Below the pieces are notes generated by a model. The model saw only the letters and a program-made list of their open reading frames with translations, made no database searches and had not been told where the DNA came from. This document shows positions 1 through 10,571 of a stretch of 64,000 nucleotides of DNA, in pieces. How positions within the stretch are numbered: position 1 is the first letter of the stretch; every line of letters begins with the position of its first letter. The position numbers were made by a program, and so were the translations under genes. Source of the stretch: an uncultured Bacteroidota bacterium (GTDB taxonomy: Bacteria > Bacteroidota > Bacteroidia > Flavobacteriales > Flavobacteriaceae); the NCBI GenBank assembly GCA_902518355.1, contig CABYFY010000007.1, positions 1-64,000 of the forward strand. The letters run 5' to 3'.

Positions 1-1382
1 ACTATCCAAATCAATATGTGAGCATTGATTCTGGTGACGCTGACTTTAGCACATACGTTTCAATGGGGGCAAGTATCACTGCTGGTGTTTCTGATAATTC
101 ACTTTTTGCCGCAGGTCAAATGAATTCTTATCCGAATATTTTAGCAAGTTATATGTCAATGGCAGGTGGAGGAGAATTCACTCAACCATATGTTAGTGAT
201 AATGTAGGTGGAATTTTAGTTGGTGGTCAAGAATTCTGGGGACCAAGATTATTTTTTAACGGTGCAGGACCTGCTGAAGTTTCTGGAACTCCTACGACTG
301 AGGCAACAAATGTTGTTCCTGGACCATATTCTAATATGGCAATGCCATATGCTATAGGTATTAGCTATGTAGCGCCTGGTGTTGGTAGTTTAGCAGGATT
401 AGCAACCGGAGCCGCTAACCCATGGTATGTTAGAACAGCTTCCAGTGATGGAGCAACAATGCTCGGCGATGCATTAATGCAACAACCAACATTTGTAACT
501 TTTGAGCCAGGAAACGATTTTGCAAGTTATGCTCAATTTGGAGCAAGTGGATTTCCTTTTGGACCTGTTGTATTAGACGGTCCTACTGGAATGTTTGCAG
601 GAGTTGTTGGAAGTATTCAGGCATTAAGCGCATCTGTTCCTAATGGAGTTATCACTACTATTCCTGATCCAACAAGCACACCTGACTGGAATACAGTACC
701 TTACAATGCAATTCCTTTAGAAGATCAGGCGACAGCTGATCAAATTAATTTAGCTTTTGGAGCTGTTAATATTGGTTTAGTTGTAGCACAAACATTTGGA
801 CTAATCAGTGCTGATGAAGTTGCACTGAGAACTCTTGCATCAAGAGTACAAGGTGCAAATCCAGTATTAATTCAAGATGAAACATTAACTGATTTAAGTG
901 CGCTTGGATTACCTTCAATAAGAGATGCAAACGAAAATGACAAAATTTCTCTTTTAGCATCAACTTTTTTAGGGAATCCAGCTGATGGAGTAAATCCAGC
1001 AAATGGAGTATGGGGTGTTACTGCTCCACTACCAGATCTTGGTGTTTTGTTACCTTCTGAAGTTCAGGAAATTCAAACATTGTTGGCAACTGCTAATGGT
1101 GCAATTGCAGGCTCAGTGCCAGAAGGATGGGCTTTATTTGATTTACACGGTTTATACAATGAAGTTGTAACTACTGGCGTATTTGAAGATGACTTCAATA
1201 TGACCGGTGACTTAGTATTTGGAGGATTCTTTAGTTTAGATGGATTTAATCCAACTTCTCGTGGAAGTGCTTTAATTGCTAAGAGAATGTTAGCGGCTAT
1301 TGATGCTACTTATGGTTCAAATCTTTCAGAAGCAGGGTTAGATATTGGAGATTATCCAACAAACTATCCTGACGGAATATAA
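1..1382 (+). CDS. SGNH/GDSL-type hydrolase-like protein, 5' truncated by window edge
   Basis: The reading frame is open from base 3, so the true start lies upstream; the GTG at 18 is only an internal Val codon. The visible 459 residues look like the outer-membrane/lipoprotein SGNH hydrolases common in Flavobacteriales. A block I-like motif MGASITAG lies at 63-86 with the nucleophile Ser kept. A GND block III motif lies near 507-518 and a block V-like motif DGFNPTSRG begins at 1239. In active relatives block V normally reads D-x-x-H; here Asn (1248-1250) stands where His is expected. Any lipobox would be upstream of the window. Substrate cannot be told; a lipase or esterase role is only a family guess. 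It is the last gene before a strong terminator. Confidence 0.7.
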   Translation, partial: YPNQYVSIDSGDADFSTYVSMGASITAGVSDNSLFAAGQMNSYPNILASYMSMAGGGEFTQPYVSDNVGGILVGGQEFWGPRLFFNGAGPAEVSGTPTTEATNVVPGPYSNMAMPYAIGISYVAPGVGSLAGLATGAANPWYVRTASSDGATMLGDALMQQPTFVTFEPGNDFASYAQFGASGFPFGPVVLDGPTGMFAGVVGSIQALSASVPNGVITTIPDPTSTPDWNTVPYNAIPLEDQATADQINLAFGAVNIGLVVAQTFGLISADEVALRTLASRVQGANPVLIQDETLTDLSALGLPSIRDANENDKISLLASTFLGNPADGVNPANGVWGVTAPLPDLGVLLPSEVQEIQTLLATANGAIAGSVPEGWALFDLHGLYNEVVTTGVFEDDFNMTGDLVFGGFFSLDGFNPTSRGSALIAKRMLAAIDATYGSNLSEAGLDIGDYPTNYPDGI

Positions 1383-1410
1383 CCTTTAGGAAAACAAACT
1401 AAAACAAAAA

Positions 1411-1439
1411 AGTCTGGAATAATTCCAGACTTTTTTTTT
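1411..1439 (+). terminator. Rho-independent terminator after the SGNH-like gene
   Basis: Perfect inverted repeat: AGTCTGGAA (1411-1419) pairs with TTCCAGACT (1423-1431) around a TAA loop, then an unbroken T run. It separates the SGNH-like gene from atpD. Confidence 0.9.
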
Positions 1440-1473
1440 GTTTAAAATATTTGATTAAATCTTAAAAAATCTA

Positions 1474-1504
1474 TTGAATATATTTCATAAAAAATCTATA
1501 TTTG
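1474..1504 (+). promoter_or_regulatory. Bacteroidota-type promoter of atpDC
   Basis: TATATTTG at 1497-1504 fits the Bacteroidota -7 element TAnnTTTG. A TTG at 1474-1476 lies 20 nt upstream, the expected place of the -33 element. It stands 43 nt before the atpD start, just after a terminator, so it is the natural promoter of this pair. Confidence 0.65.
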
Positions 1505-1517
1505 CGACTTAATTTAA

Positions 1518-3050
<1,533 letters not shown>

Positions 3051-3061
3051 ACTTTCTATAA

Positions 3062-3337
3062 ATGATTTTAGAAATAATTTCCCCAGAAAAAATAATCTTT
3101 ACCGGCGAGGTAGAATCCGTTGCTGTGCCTGGTGTTAACGGTGAATTTGAAATGTTAAATAACCACGCAGCAATTGTATCAAACTTAAAAAAAGGTGCAA
3201 TAAAAGTTTACGGAAATATTACCCTTGATGATACCCAAAAAGAAATTTTTGAAAAGGGTGATAGGGGTTATCATTTAGATATCAACTCTGGAACTGTTGA
3301 AATGAAAAATAATAAAGTGACTGCATTAGTAGAATAA
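3062..3337 (+). CDS. atpC: F1F0 ATP synthase subunit epsilon, short form
   Basis: Small central-stalk subunit of ATP synthase. The 91 residues match the N-terminal beta-sandwich (MILEIISPEKIIFTGEVESV, then PGVNGEFEMLNNHAAIVSNL). The C-terminal two-helix domain that inhibits ATP hydrolysis in E. coli is missing; short epsilon subunits are usual in Bacteroidota, so this is probably not a truncation. Cotranscribed with atpD (11 nt gap). It ends only 3 nt before the end of the convergent umuD gene. Confidence 0.93.
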   Translation: MILEIISPEKIIFTGEVESVAVPGVNGEFEMLNNHAAIVSNLKKGAIKVYGNITLDDTQKEIFEKGDRGYHLDINSGTVEMKNNKVTALVE

Positions 3338-3340
3338 AAT

Positions 3341-3775
3341 CTACAGCTTCTTAATTACGTTTGTTACTATTCCCCAAATGATTAGCTGGTCATCATCTTT
3401 AACCTCAATTGGTTTATAACTCGAATTTTCAGGCTTTAGCCAAATTTTATTTCTTTTTACGATTAGTCTTTTTACTGTAAACTCACCTTCTATAAAGCAA
3501 ACTGCAATTTTATTATTACTTGGCTCTATGCTTCTGTCAATTACAATTAAGTCCCCATCTTCTAAACCAGCATTAATCATTGACTCACCCGAAACTCTGG
3601 CAAAAAATGTAGCCTCTTTATTTTTTATTAGCTCCTGATCAAGGCTTATTCTTTCCTGCTTAAAATCTCCTGCAGGTGAAGGAAATCCTGCTGAGATTCC
3701 AGCAGTGATTAAAAGTGCATCAAGATTAGTATTCTTACTAGGTGTGAAAAAATTTAAATTATTCTTATTTTTCAT
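3341..3775 (-). CDS. umuD: UmuD-like LexA-family (S24) translesion synthesis protein
   Basis: Self-cleaving accessory protein of DNA polymerase V. The 144 residues hold an Ala29-Gly30 cleavage site in SAGFPSPA, the catalytic Ser65 in GESM and the catalytic Lys102 in EFTVKRL, the same layout as E. coli UmuD. RecA-stimulated self-cleavage to the active form is expected from the family. It overlaps umuC by 4 nt at its upstream side (ATGA), so the two are translated together. No clear SOS box was seen before umuC-coding DNA, so how the pair is induced is not visible. Confidence 0.93.
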   Translation of the reverse strand: MKNKNNLNFFTPSKNTNLDALLITAGISAGFPSPAGDFKQERISLDQELIKNKEATFFARVSGESMINAGLEDGDLIVIDRSIEPSNNKIAVCFIEGEFTVKRLIVKRNKIWLKPENSSYKPIEVKDDDQLIIWGIVTNVIKKL

Positions 3776-5025
3776 TTAATCTTAATAATATCATCAATTT
3801 TAGTTGTATAGCAAGGTGATAAAAATTCCTGCTTCATTTTCCATTTTCTTTTTAAATCTTGATTAGCTAACTTAATTTTTTCACCGTATTTAGAGTTAAT
3901 GTAATCCATTGTCTTCATTAAAGGCTTATGTCTGTAATCTTCATTTTCAAAAATACCAAGTTGATAGCTATTATTAGGGACAAGACTCGTCACAATTACA
4001 CCAGCCTTTTTATAATCTATTTTGTCTTGAAACATATTTTCAATTGCTTTTAGAGCATAGTTATTTAAAACAAATGAAGAGTTTGTTGGGTATGGTAATG
4101 TTACAACCCTAGAGCAAGAATGTTGTTGTAAATCTTTTCTGAAATAATTACTTCTTATAAATACAATCATAACATTACACAGAGAGTTCTGTCTTCTTAA
4201 CTTTTCAGCACAGGAAAGCGAAAAAGTCGAAACCCTTTCTTTTAGTTTACCTAAATCTGAAATAGGTTTTTCAAAAGACCTTGTAGTGGCTATAGATTTC
4301 TTAATCTTCAAGGAGTCTAAATCTAAATTTGATATACCTTTTAATTCTTGTTGGATCTTTAATTCAACAATTGATAAATTTGATTTGACCCATTGTTCAG
4401 GTAAATTAACAAAGTCTGATGCATTTTTACACCCTATATTTTGAAGCCGTTTAGATAATCTTCTACCTATTCCCCATATATCATTCAAGGGAAAATAATT
4501 TAATGCTTTAGATCTTTTATAGTCTGTATCCAAAACATATACATGCTTTGTTTGAGACGGAAATTTTCTGGCAATTTTATTAGAAATCTTTGCCAATGAC
4601 TTAGTAGGAGCAATCCCTACAGATGTTGGTATCCCCGTCCATTTTAAAATTGTATTTCTCATTTTTGAAGCATAGCTGAAGAGGTCATAATTTTCATATC
4701 CTTCAAATTTTAAAAAAGCCTCATCAATGCTATAAATTTCAACGTCTGGAATAAAGTTTGAAATTGTTGTCATTACACGATTACTCATATCTGCATATAA
4801 AGGATAATTTGAAGACAGAACAATTACATTATGCTGATTAATGATTGATCTATATTTAAAAATAGGAGCTCCCATAGGTATTCCTAATCGCTTAGCTTCG
4901 TCACTTCTAGAAATAGCACAGCCATCATTATTAGATAATACGACTACGGGCTTACCGTTTAAATTTGGATTAAACACCCTCTCACAAGAGACATAAAAAT
5001 TATTACAATCTATTAAAGCAAACAT
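3772..5025 (-). CDS. umuC: UmuC-like Y-family DNA polymerase V catalytic subunit
   Basis: Error-prone polymerase that copies past DNA lesions with UmuD'. The N terminus MFALIDCNNFYVSCERVF carries the first catalytic Asp and the Y-family FYVSCE motif; IYSIDEAFL carries the acidic pair of the active site; SVGIAPTKSLAKISNKIA is the family's conserved basic motif. The C-terminal part (DYRHKPLMKTMDYINSKYG) matches the UmuC C-terminal extension. At 417 aa it is full length. First gene of the umuDC pair, with a 124-nt AT-rich gap to the divergent TonB receptor gene. Confidence 0.95.
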   Translation of the reverse strand: MFALIDCNNFYVSCERVFNPNLNGKPVVVLSNNDGCAISRSDEAKRLGIPMGAPIFKYRSIINQHNVIVLSSNYPLYADMSNRVMTTISNFIPDVEIYSIDEAFLKFEGYENYDLFSYASKMRNTILKWTGIPTSVGIAPTKSLAKISNKIARKFPSQTKHVYVLDTDYKRSKALNYFPLNDIWGIGRRLSKRLQNIGCKNASDFVNLPEQWVKSNLSIVELKIQQELKGISNLDLDSLKIKKSIATTRSFEKPISDLGKLKERVSTFSLSCAEKLRRQNSLCNVMIVFIRSNYFRKDLQQHSCSRVVTLPYPTNSSFVLNNYALKAIENMFQDKIDYKKAGVIVTSLVPNNSYQLGIFENEDYRHKPLMKTMDYINSKYGEKIKLANQDLKRKWKMKQEFLSPCYTTKIDDIIKIK

Positions 5026-5149
5026 GATATAAATATAGGTTTTTAAAGATTTAAAAATTATAATATTTCAGAACTTATTTAACAAAAAAATAATTTGATA
5101 AGTATAGGCAAATAAGTACTTTTAAAAAATTAATTTTTGATTTAAAATC

Positions 5150-7012
5150 ATGAAAAAAACTCTCCTAGCAATATTAATTTTTCAAATAATTACAACAAAC
5201 ATAAATGCACAAGAAAATAAATCAGAAATAGAACTTGATCAAGTTGAATTGATTACTAGTCCAAGAATAGAAATTAAAAATACAGATAATTCAATTAGTG
5301 TTTTAACGATCTCAAAAGAAGAAATTCAAAAAAGTACAGCGACGAATATTAGTGAGTTGCTACAACAAATAGCAGGACTAGATATAAGAAGAAGAGGTGC
5401 AGAGGGAATGCAAGCAGATCTTTACATAAGAGGAGGCTCGTTTGATCAAACTTTATTATTGATTGACGGAATAAAAGTTGAAGACCCACAAACCGGTCAT
5501 CACACAATGAACATGACACTACCGTTGGAGGTCATAGAAAAAATAGAAATCACAAAAGGATCATCAGGAAGAATATACGGACAAAATGCATTTACTGGGG
5601 CTATAAATATTATTACAAAAAAAGATATTGAAAATAATATTTCTTTGAATCTTACAGCAGGGTCCTTTGATCAAAAAAGAGCTGCAGTTACAATGCAAAG
5701 AAACTTGAAAAATTCTGATTTACTAATTAACTATAACCGAAAGGAATCTGAAGGTTACAGGTATAATACAGACTTTAAAAATGATGAGTTTTTTATCAAA
5801 AGTAATTTTAAAATAAAGAATCAGAATATCTCAGCTATTGGGGCATTTAATGAAAGAAAATTTGGTGCTAATGGATTCTATGCAAGCCCTGCAGCTATTG
5901 ATCAATATGAAGAAACACAAGCCAGTATAGTTGGATTAAGTACAACCTACAAAAAAGATAAATTAATCATTAAACCTAAACTCTATTGGAAGAGAAATCA
6001 AGACATATATGTGTATTTAAGACAAGACCCTTCTGTTTACAGAAATCTACATATTTCTAATAAAGTTGGAGTTGAAGTTAATGCATCCACCCCAAACGCC
6101 ATAGGTAATTTAGGGATAGGTTTTGATTTGTCAAAAGTTTCCTTACGCAGTAATAATCTTGGAGATAGAGATAGAACAATGTTAAATATATTCATTGAAC
6201 AAAAAATTGATTTTCAAAGTGAAAAAATTGATTTAACGCCTGGTGTTGCCATTACACATTTTTCTGATGTATCAACTAGGTTGAACTATCAAAGTAATTT
6301 TTTTAATAATTTATTTTTCTATCCTGGAATGGATTTAGGCTACAGAGTAAACCAAAATATGAAACTTTATAGTAATATCGGTTACACTTACAGAATACCC
6401 ACTTATACAGATTTATTTTACTCAAGCCCAACTACTTTAGGTAATGAAAACTTAAAACTTGAAAAAGCCCTTACTAAAGAATTTGGTTTAAAATATTTAA
6501 AAAATAATTTCAATCTTAGTATGTCATTGTATCAAAGGGACGCGTCGGACATAATTGATTATGTAAAAAATAATGAGGCTGAGCCATGGCGAGCAAGTAA
6601 TATAAGAGAAATAATTACCAATGGTTTTGAATTAAGTATGGGTTATAAATTTTATTTGGGTACTTTTAGACCGCAAAGTATAAATATTGGATACAGTAAT
6701 ATTAATGACGATCTTTTAGAAACTGATTTTGCTTTCTCAAGATATGCTTTAAATTCTTTAAAAAATCAAATTACTGCTACTTACATGTTTCAAGTTAGAG
6801 ATTATATTTCTTCAACAATATCATTTAAAAATTCTAAAAGGCTAAACGATGAAGGTTACACGTTGATAGATTTCAGAACCTCCTATTTATATGATAAATT
6901 TACCATTTCTGTTATTTTAAACAATATTTTAGATACCGAGTATTCAGAGACAAATCTGGTTCCTATGCCAGGGTTTAATTCTTTGGTCGGAATTAAATAC
7001 TCTATTAACTAA
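5150..7012 (+). CDS. TonB-dependent outer-membrane receptor, BtuB-like
   Basis: Outer-membrane active-transport porin. A signal peptide (residues 1-20, ending INAQ) leads straight into a plug domain (about 30-155: ISVLTISKEEIQ, DLYIRGGSFDQTLLLIDGI, ITKGSSGRIYGQNAFTGAINIITKK) and then a long beta-barrel. There is no carboxypeptidase-like N-terminal domain and no SusD partner, which fits the cobalamin/siderophore type rather than a polysaccharide SusC. At 620 aa it is close to BtuB size. No cobalamin riboswitch fits in the short leader, so the substrate stays open. Its 3' end overlaps the convergent recX by 8 nt. Confidence 0.85.
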   Translation: MKKTLLAILIFQIITTNINAQENKSEIELDQVELITSPRIEIKNTDNSISVLTISKEEIQKSTATNISELLQQIAGLDIRRRGAEGMQADLYIRGGSFDQTLLLIDGIKVEDPQTGHHTMNMTLPLEVIEKIEITKGSSGRIYGQNAFTGAINIITKKDIENNISLNLTAGSFDQKRAAVTMQRNLKNSDLLINYNRKESEGYRYNTDFKNDEFFIKSNFKIKNQNISAIGAFNERKFGANGFYASPAAIDQYEETQASIVGLSTTYKKDKLIIKPKLYWKRNQDIYVYLRQDPSVYRNLHISNKVGVEVNASTPNAIGNLGIGFDLSKVSLRSNNLGDRDRTMLNIFIEQKIDFQSEKIDLTPGVAITHFSDVSTRLNYQSNFFNNLFFYPGMDLGYRVNQNMKLYSNIGYTYRIPTYTDLFYSSPTTLGNENLKLEKALTKEFGLKYLKNNFNLSMSLYQRDASDIIDYVKNNEAEPWRASNIREIITNGFELSMGYKFYLGTFRPQSINIGYSNINDDLLETDFAFSRYALNSLKNQITATYMFQVRDYISSTISFKNSKRLNDEGYTLIDFRTSYLYDKFTISVILNNILDTEYSETNLVPMPGFNSLVGIKYSIN

Positions 7013-7472
7013 TATCTTTTAGTTTTTCGTAAATAAGGCTATTTTCCCAACCTCTGTATGTGAAATAATTTATAAATGATTTTTTCTTTTGATCCCTAGA
7101 CCCTTTTAAAAAATTTATCTTGTTTGTCGAAAATTCATTGAAGTATTTTATGTATTCCTCTTCATCAATCTGATTAATATGTTTATTAATTATTTTTATA
7201 TCAATACCTTTTAATCTCAACTCATACTTCAACTTAATTCTTCCCCATTTTTTTATTCTAAGCTTTCCTTGAATAAACATCTTAGTATACCTTTCTTGGT
7301 TTAAGTAATCATTATCAATCAAATATTCTATAATATCATTGGCAGATTTTGAGCTTACTTTCAGTGAAAATAATTTATTTTTTACTTCCTTAATGCACCT
7401 CTCTTGATAAAGACAATAAGATTGAATTTTTTCAATTATAATCTTATCATCTTTAGTTAAACTAATAGGCAT
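7005..7472 (-). CDS. recX: Regulatory protein RecX
   Basis: RecX binds RecA filaments and limits recombination. The 155 residues show the RecX helical repeats: NDIIEYLIDNDYLNQERYTKMFIQ then KKWGRIKLKYELRLKGI, followed by the third repeat (FINYFTYRGWENSLIYEKL). The start lies 11 nt inside the end of the upstream TonB receptor gene, so translation is likely coupled. It is the last gene of the porZ-recO-receptor-recX operon. recA itself is not in the window. Confidence 0.87.
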   Translation of the reverse strand: MPISLTKDDKIIIEKIQSYCLYQERCIKEVKNKLFSLKVSSKSANDIIEYLIDNDYLNQERYTKMFIQGKLRIKKWGRIKLKYELRLKGIDIKIINKHINQIDEEEYIKYFNEFSTNKINFLKGSRDQKKKSFINYFTYRGWENSLIYEKLKDIS

Positions 7473-9864
7473 AGCTGAGAGAAAAAATAAAGTTTAATCC
7501 AGGTGCTGAAATTCCTGATGAATAGGGTCTGTATAATTTATTTGTTATATTCTCAACGGTCAAATTGATATTTAGCATTTTGGAAAAAGAATATTTTGAT
7601 CTAACATTAAATGTCATCCATGAAGGTGAATATGGGTTGCCATTTTCATCTAATGCATACATATAAGGTTTAGCCCTTTCAGACTCTGCAAGATTATTAA
7701 ATGATATTTTAGAATTATAATTCAAGTATGTATCAATTGTAAAATCTCCATTATTATAAATCAAATGAAAATTACCGTAATTTGGGGGTATATGCCTAAC
7801 TGGCATTCCAAAAGGTAAATAATCTAACTCATATCCCGCGATTAAATTGTGCTGAGATTTCATACGAAAGTTTTTGTTTAAAAACATATTTATCCCAAAT
7901 TCAATTCCGTAAATAAAAGACTTTGAGCTGTTTTGAAGTGCTTGAATTTGGGATAGTTCTCCGTCATAAATTATCTCTGACGCACCATTACTCAGTGTAA
8001 AATCATCCCTTATAAATGAATTATATAAATATGTTACGTATGATGAAAAATCTAACTCAATATTGTTCTTTGTTCTGAAGTAACCTCCAAACTCAAGTCC
8101 AAAAGATCTTTCCGGTTTTAAATCAGGGTTTGGAACAACTACACTTCCAGGTTCAGAATCAAAAACCTTAGCAAGATCATCTATATTTGGAGATCTAAAA
8201 GCTGTGTTAATATTAAACTTCCAATTATTATAAATATTTCTAACCCAGCTTAGCCCTATACCCCCAACAAATGCTCCATTTTTAAGAGTTGTATTTTCAT
8301 ACATAAAATCATAATAAATATTATTTTGAGATAAATCTGATTTTAATACTGTTGAACTATATCTTACACCACTTTGGAAAAATACATCTTCAATAATTTT
8401 ATTCTTGTAATTAATGTAAAGCCCCAAGGAATTAAGAGATGAATTATCAGGGTACCTAGTTGAAATTGGAGTTTCAGATAAATCACTTATATTAATACTT
8501 TTAGCAAATGAACCAACCTTGTTTTCTATCATCTCTAGCCCATATGTTATGTTAGAATTTTCTGATATTTTTTTAAAAAAATCTAGATTTAAAGAAAATA
8601 TATCCAATTCCTCTTCTCTTGATTTTAGAAAACCGTCACTGAACCTTCTACTGTTTCTGCTTTCAGAGAATCTCTGAAATGAGGAGCCAAATTTTAATTC
8701 ATCATAAAATTTAGTTTCTTTTGGAATATAGGTCAATTGGCTATTGATCAATAGCCATTCCTGTGGTCCATAATACCACTCTGAATAATAAAGACCATCG
8801 TTTTCATTAGTTCTTATAAGCCTGTCATATCTAGGAATATTTACAGTTTTTGAAAAATGTATTCCTATATCAATACTTAAATCTTCATTTGGCTCGTAAA
8901 AAACTTTTTGCATAAAATTAGTTTGGCTGTATCCTGTATTTCTCTGAACCCTTGGTTTTGAGTTAGTTACTAATAGATCATCGCCTGCAGAATTTTGAGT
9001 AACATAATTTGGTCTTAAATAATCTGATGGTCCATGAATTCCCATAGTTAAATCACCGAAGTCTGATTTTGAAAAACTTGATAAAAAAGCTATTTTTTCC
9101 AATCCGTAATTAAAGTCTATGTGATACATTTTTTCATTTGAAGCAGATGAGTATCTTGAGTTTATATTTATTAGAATATTTGTATTTGAATCATTTGATA
9201 ACTTGGCTTTTTTAGTGTAAAAATTCATAACTCCGCCTATTGCATCGCTCCCATACAAAACAGATGCTGACCCCATAATAACTTCAGTATTTTCAATATT
9301 CATTGGAGAAATTGATATTACGTTATGTATATTTCCACTTCTAAATATTGCATTATTTAGTCTTACACCATCAACTGATAAAACAAGCCTGTTTGTTGAT
9401 AAACCTCTTATAATTGGACTTCCACCCCCTAATTGACTCTTTTGAATGTATACATAACCACCTCTCTCAAGTAAATCTGCACTTGTCATTGGATTTGTGA
9501 ATCCAATCATTGACCTATCAATTTGAGTTACTTTTTTCGGGACCTCTCTGAACTTCTGTGAAAATTTTGAAGCTGAAATTACTACTTCATCAAGTAATTC
9601 ATTATCATACAATAATATCAGCGTATCTTTTAATTTAGACTTTGGGAGTTTTTCCTCCTTGAATCCATATTGCTTTATAGTTAAAGTATCAGATCTTGAA
9701 AATTTGTCAAGACTTACATTCCCATTTTTATCTGTTGTCTCATAATTACTTAAATCACTGAAAATTGATGCTCCAATTACAGGTTTATTATTTTCATCGA
9801 TAATGGTTAGATTCTGAGAGAATCCTGTAATCGTCCAAACTAAAAAAAAATAAAACCTGTTCAC
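7462..9864 (-). CDS. TonB-dependent receptor with carboxypeptidase-like N-terminal domain
   Basis: Outer-membrane receptor of 800 aa. After a short signal peptide comes a carboxypeptidase-regulatory-like domain (about 17-90: LTIIDENNKPVIGASIF... SDTLTIKQYGFKEEKLPK). The plug has QLGGGSPIIRGLSTNRLVLS and VIMGSASVLYGSDAIGGVMN, a pattern typical of heme/hemoglobin-type and related receptors. The rest is a 22-strand-type barrel ending in an aromatic residue (FSLSYAY). It lies 2 nt after recO and overlaps recX, an odd place for a transporter; no heme or siderophore genes stand nearby, so the ligand is unknown. Confidence 0.88.
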   Translation of the reverse strand: MNRFYFFLVWTITGFSQNLTIIDENNKPVIGASIFSDLSNYETTDKNGNVSLDKFSRSDTLTIKQYGFKEEKLPKSKLKDTLILLYDNELLDEVVISASKFSQKFREVPKKVTQIDRSMIGFTNPMTSADLLERGGYVYIQKSQLGGGSPIIRGLSTNRLVLSVDGVRLNNAIFRSGNIHNVISISPMNIENTEVIMGSASVLYGSDAIGGVMNFYTKKAKLSNDSNTNILININSRYSSASNEKMYHIDFNYGLEKIAFLSSFSKSDFGDLTMGIHGPSDYLRPNYVTQNSAGDDLLVTNSKPRVQRNTGYSQTNFMQKVFYEPNEDLSIDIGIHFSKTVNIPRYDRLIRTNENDGLYYSEWYYGPQEWLLINSQLTYIPKETKFYDELKFGSSFQRFSESRNSRRFSDGFLKSREEELDIFSLNLDFFKKISENSNITYGLEMIENKVGSFAKSINISDLSETPISTRYPDNSSLNSLGLYINYKNKIIEDVFFQSGVRYSSTVLKSDLSQNNIYYDFMYENTTLKNGAFVGGIGLSWVRNIYNNWKFNINTAFRSPNIDDLAKVFDSEPGSVVVPNPDLKPERSFGLEFGGYFRTKNNIELDFSSYVTYLYNSFIRDDFTLSNGASEIIYDGELSQIQALQNSSKSFIYGIEFGINMFLNKNFRMKSQHNLIAGYELDYLPFGMPVRHIPPNYGNFHLIYNNGDFTIDTYLNYNSKISFNNLAESERAKPYMYALDENGNPYSPSWMTFNVRSKYSFSKMLNINLTVENITNKLYRPYSSGISAPGLNFIFSLSYAY

Positions 9865-9866
9865 GA

Positions 9867-10571
9867 TTAAAATAATTTTCTGAGAACTTCAAGTGACTTT
9901 AAAGAAACAAAATTTTCAATGTGTAGCTTATAATAAAGAATGATATTATCAAGTAAATTTTTTCTTTGCACAGAATTAATGGTTAGTGAATTTAAATCAT
10001 CAAAATTTATGCCTAAAATCATATTAAAGTATTCTAATTCTTCATGCGAAATAAGATACTTTGAATCCTTAGTATTTGTATAGCAACCATGTTGTAAATC
10101 AAAAAATTTATAGTGATTGTTTTCAGTTTCAGGAAAGAAACCTAAAAACTTAGATAACATAATTAAAAAAGCTAAATGAAAAGAAGAATTAAATTTAGTG
10201 TCATCGTAGTACTTAATTGAATCCTCAATAAAAGTAAATAGTTCGAAATCTTTTTCTTGATGAACTAAAATTTTAGATAAAAATTCTGATAAAAAAATAA
10301 CAACACCCATTTTTTTATAATCGGTATGAATCGTCTTAAGGCTAAATTTATTTTCAAAATCTTTAAAATAATGTAAGTTTTTTTTAGTGTTAAAATCAAA
10401 TTCAATTTCAAGCAATGAGAGTTGCTGAAAGTGATTAGTTTTATTCTTTTTAGACCCTCCTCTTACAATAAAAGATGTCACGCCCAACTCCCGAACCAAC
10501 AACTTTACAATTAGATCATTGTCTCTATACTTAAACTTACTTAAAACAATAGCACTTGAGGAAATAATCAT
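9867..10571 (-). CDS. recO: DNA repair protein RecO
   Basis: RecO anneals single strands and, with RecR, loads RecA at gaps. The N-terminal OB fold is clear (SSSAIVLSKFKYRDNDLIVKLLVRELG and VTSFIVRGGSKK), followed by a helical C-terminal domain. At 234 aa it has normal length. No four-Cys zinc motif is present; many RecO proteins lack it. The ATG shares 1 nt with the porZ stop (TAATG), so translation is coupled to porZ. Confidence 0.9.
   Translation of the reverse strand: MIISSSAIVLSKFKYRDNDLIVKLLVRELGVTSFIVRGGSKKNKTNHFQQLSLLEIEFDFNTKKNLHYFKDFENKFSLKTIHTDYKKMGVVIFLSEFLSKILVHQEKDFELFTFIEDSIKYYDDTKFNSSFHLAFLIMLSKFLGFFPETENNHYKFFDLQHGCYTNTKDSKYLISHEELEYFNMILGINFDDLNSLTINSVQRKNLLDNIILYYKLHIENFVSLKSLEVLRKLF

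Noticed and set aside
5026..5149. Cobalamin riboswitch before the BtuB-like receptor
   Set aside because: The gap is only 124 nt and AT-rich, with no B12-box-like stretch.
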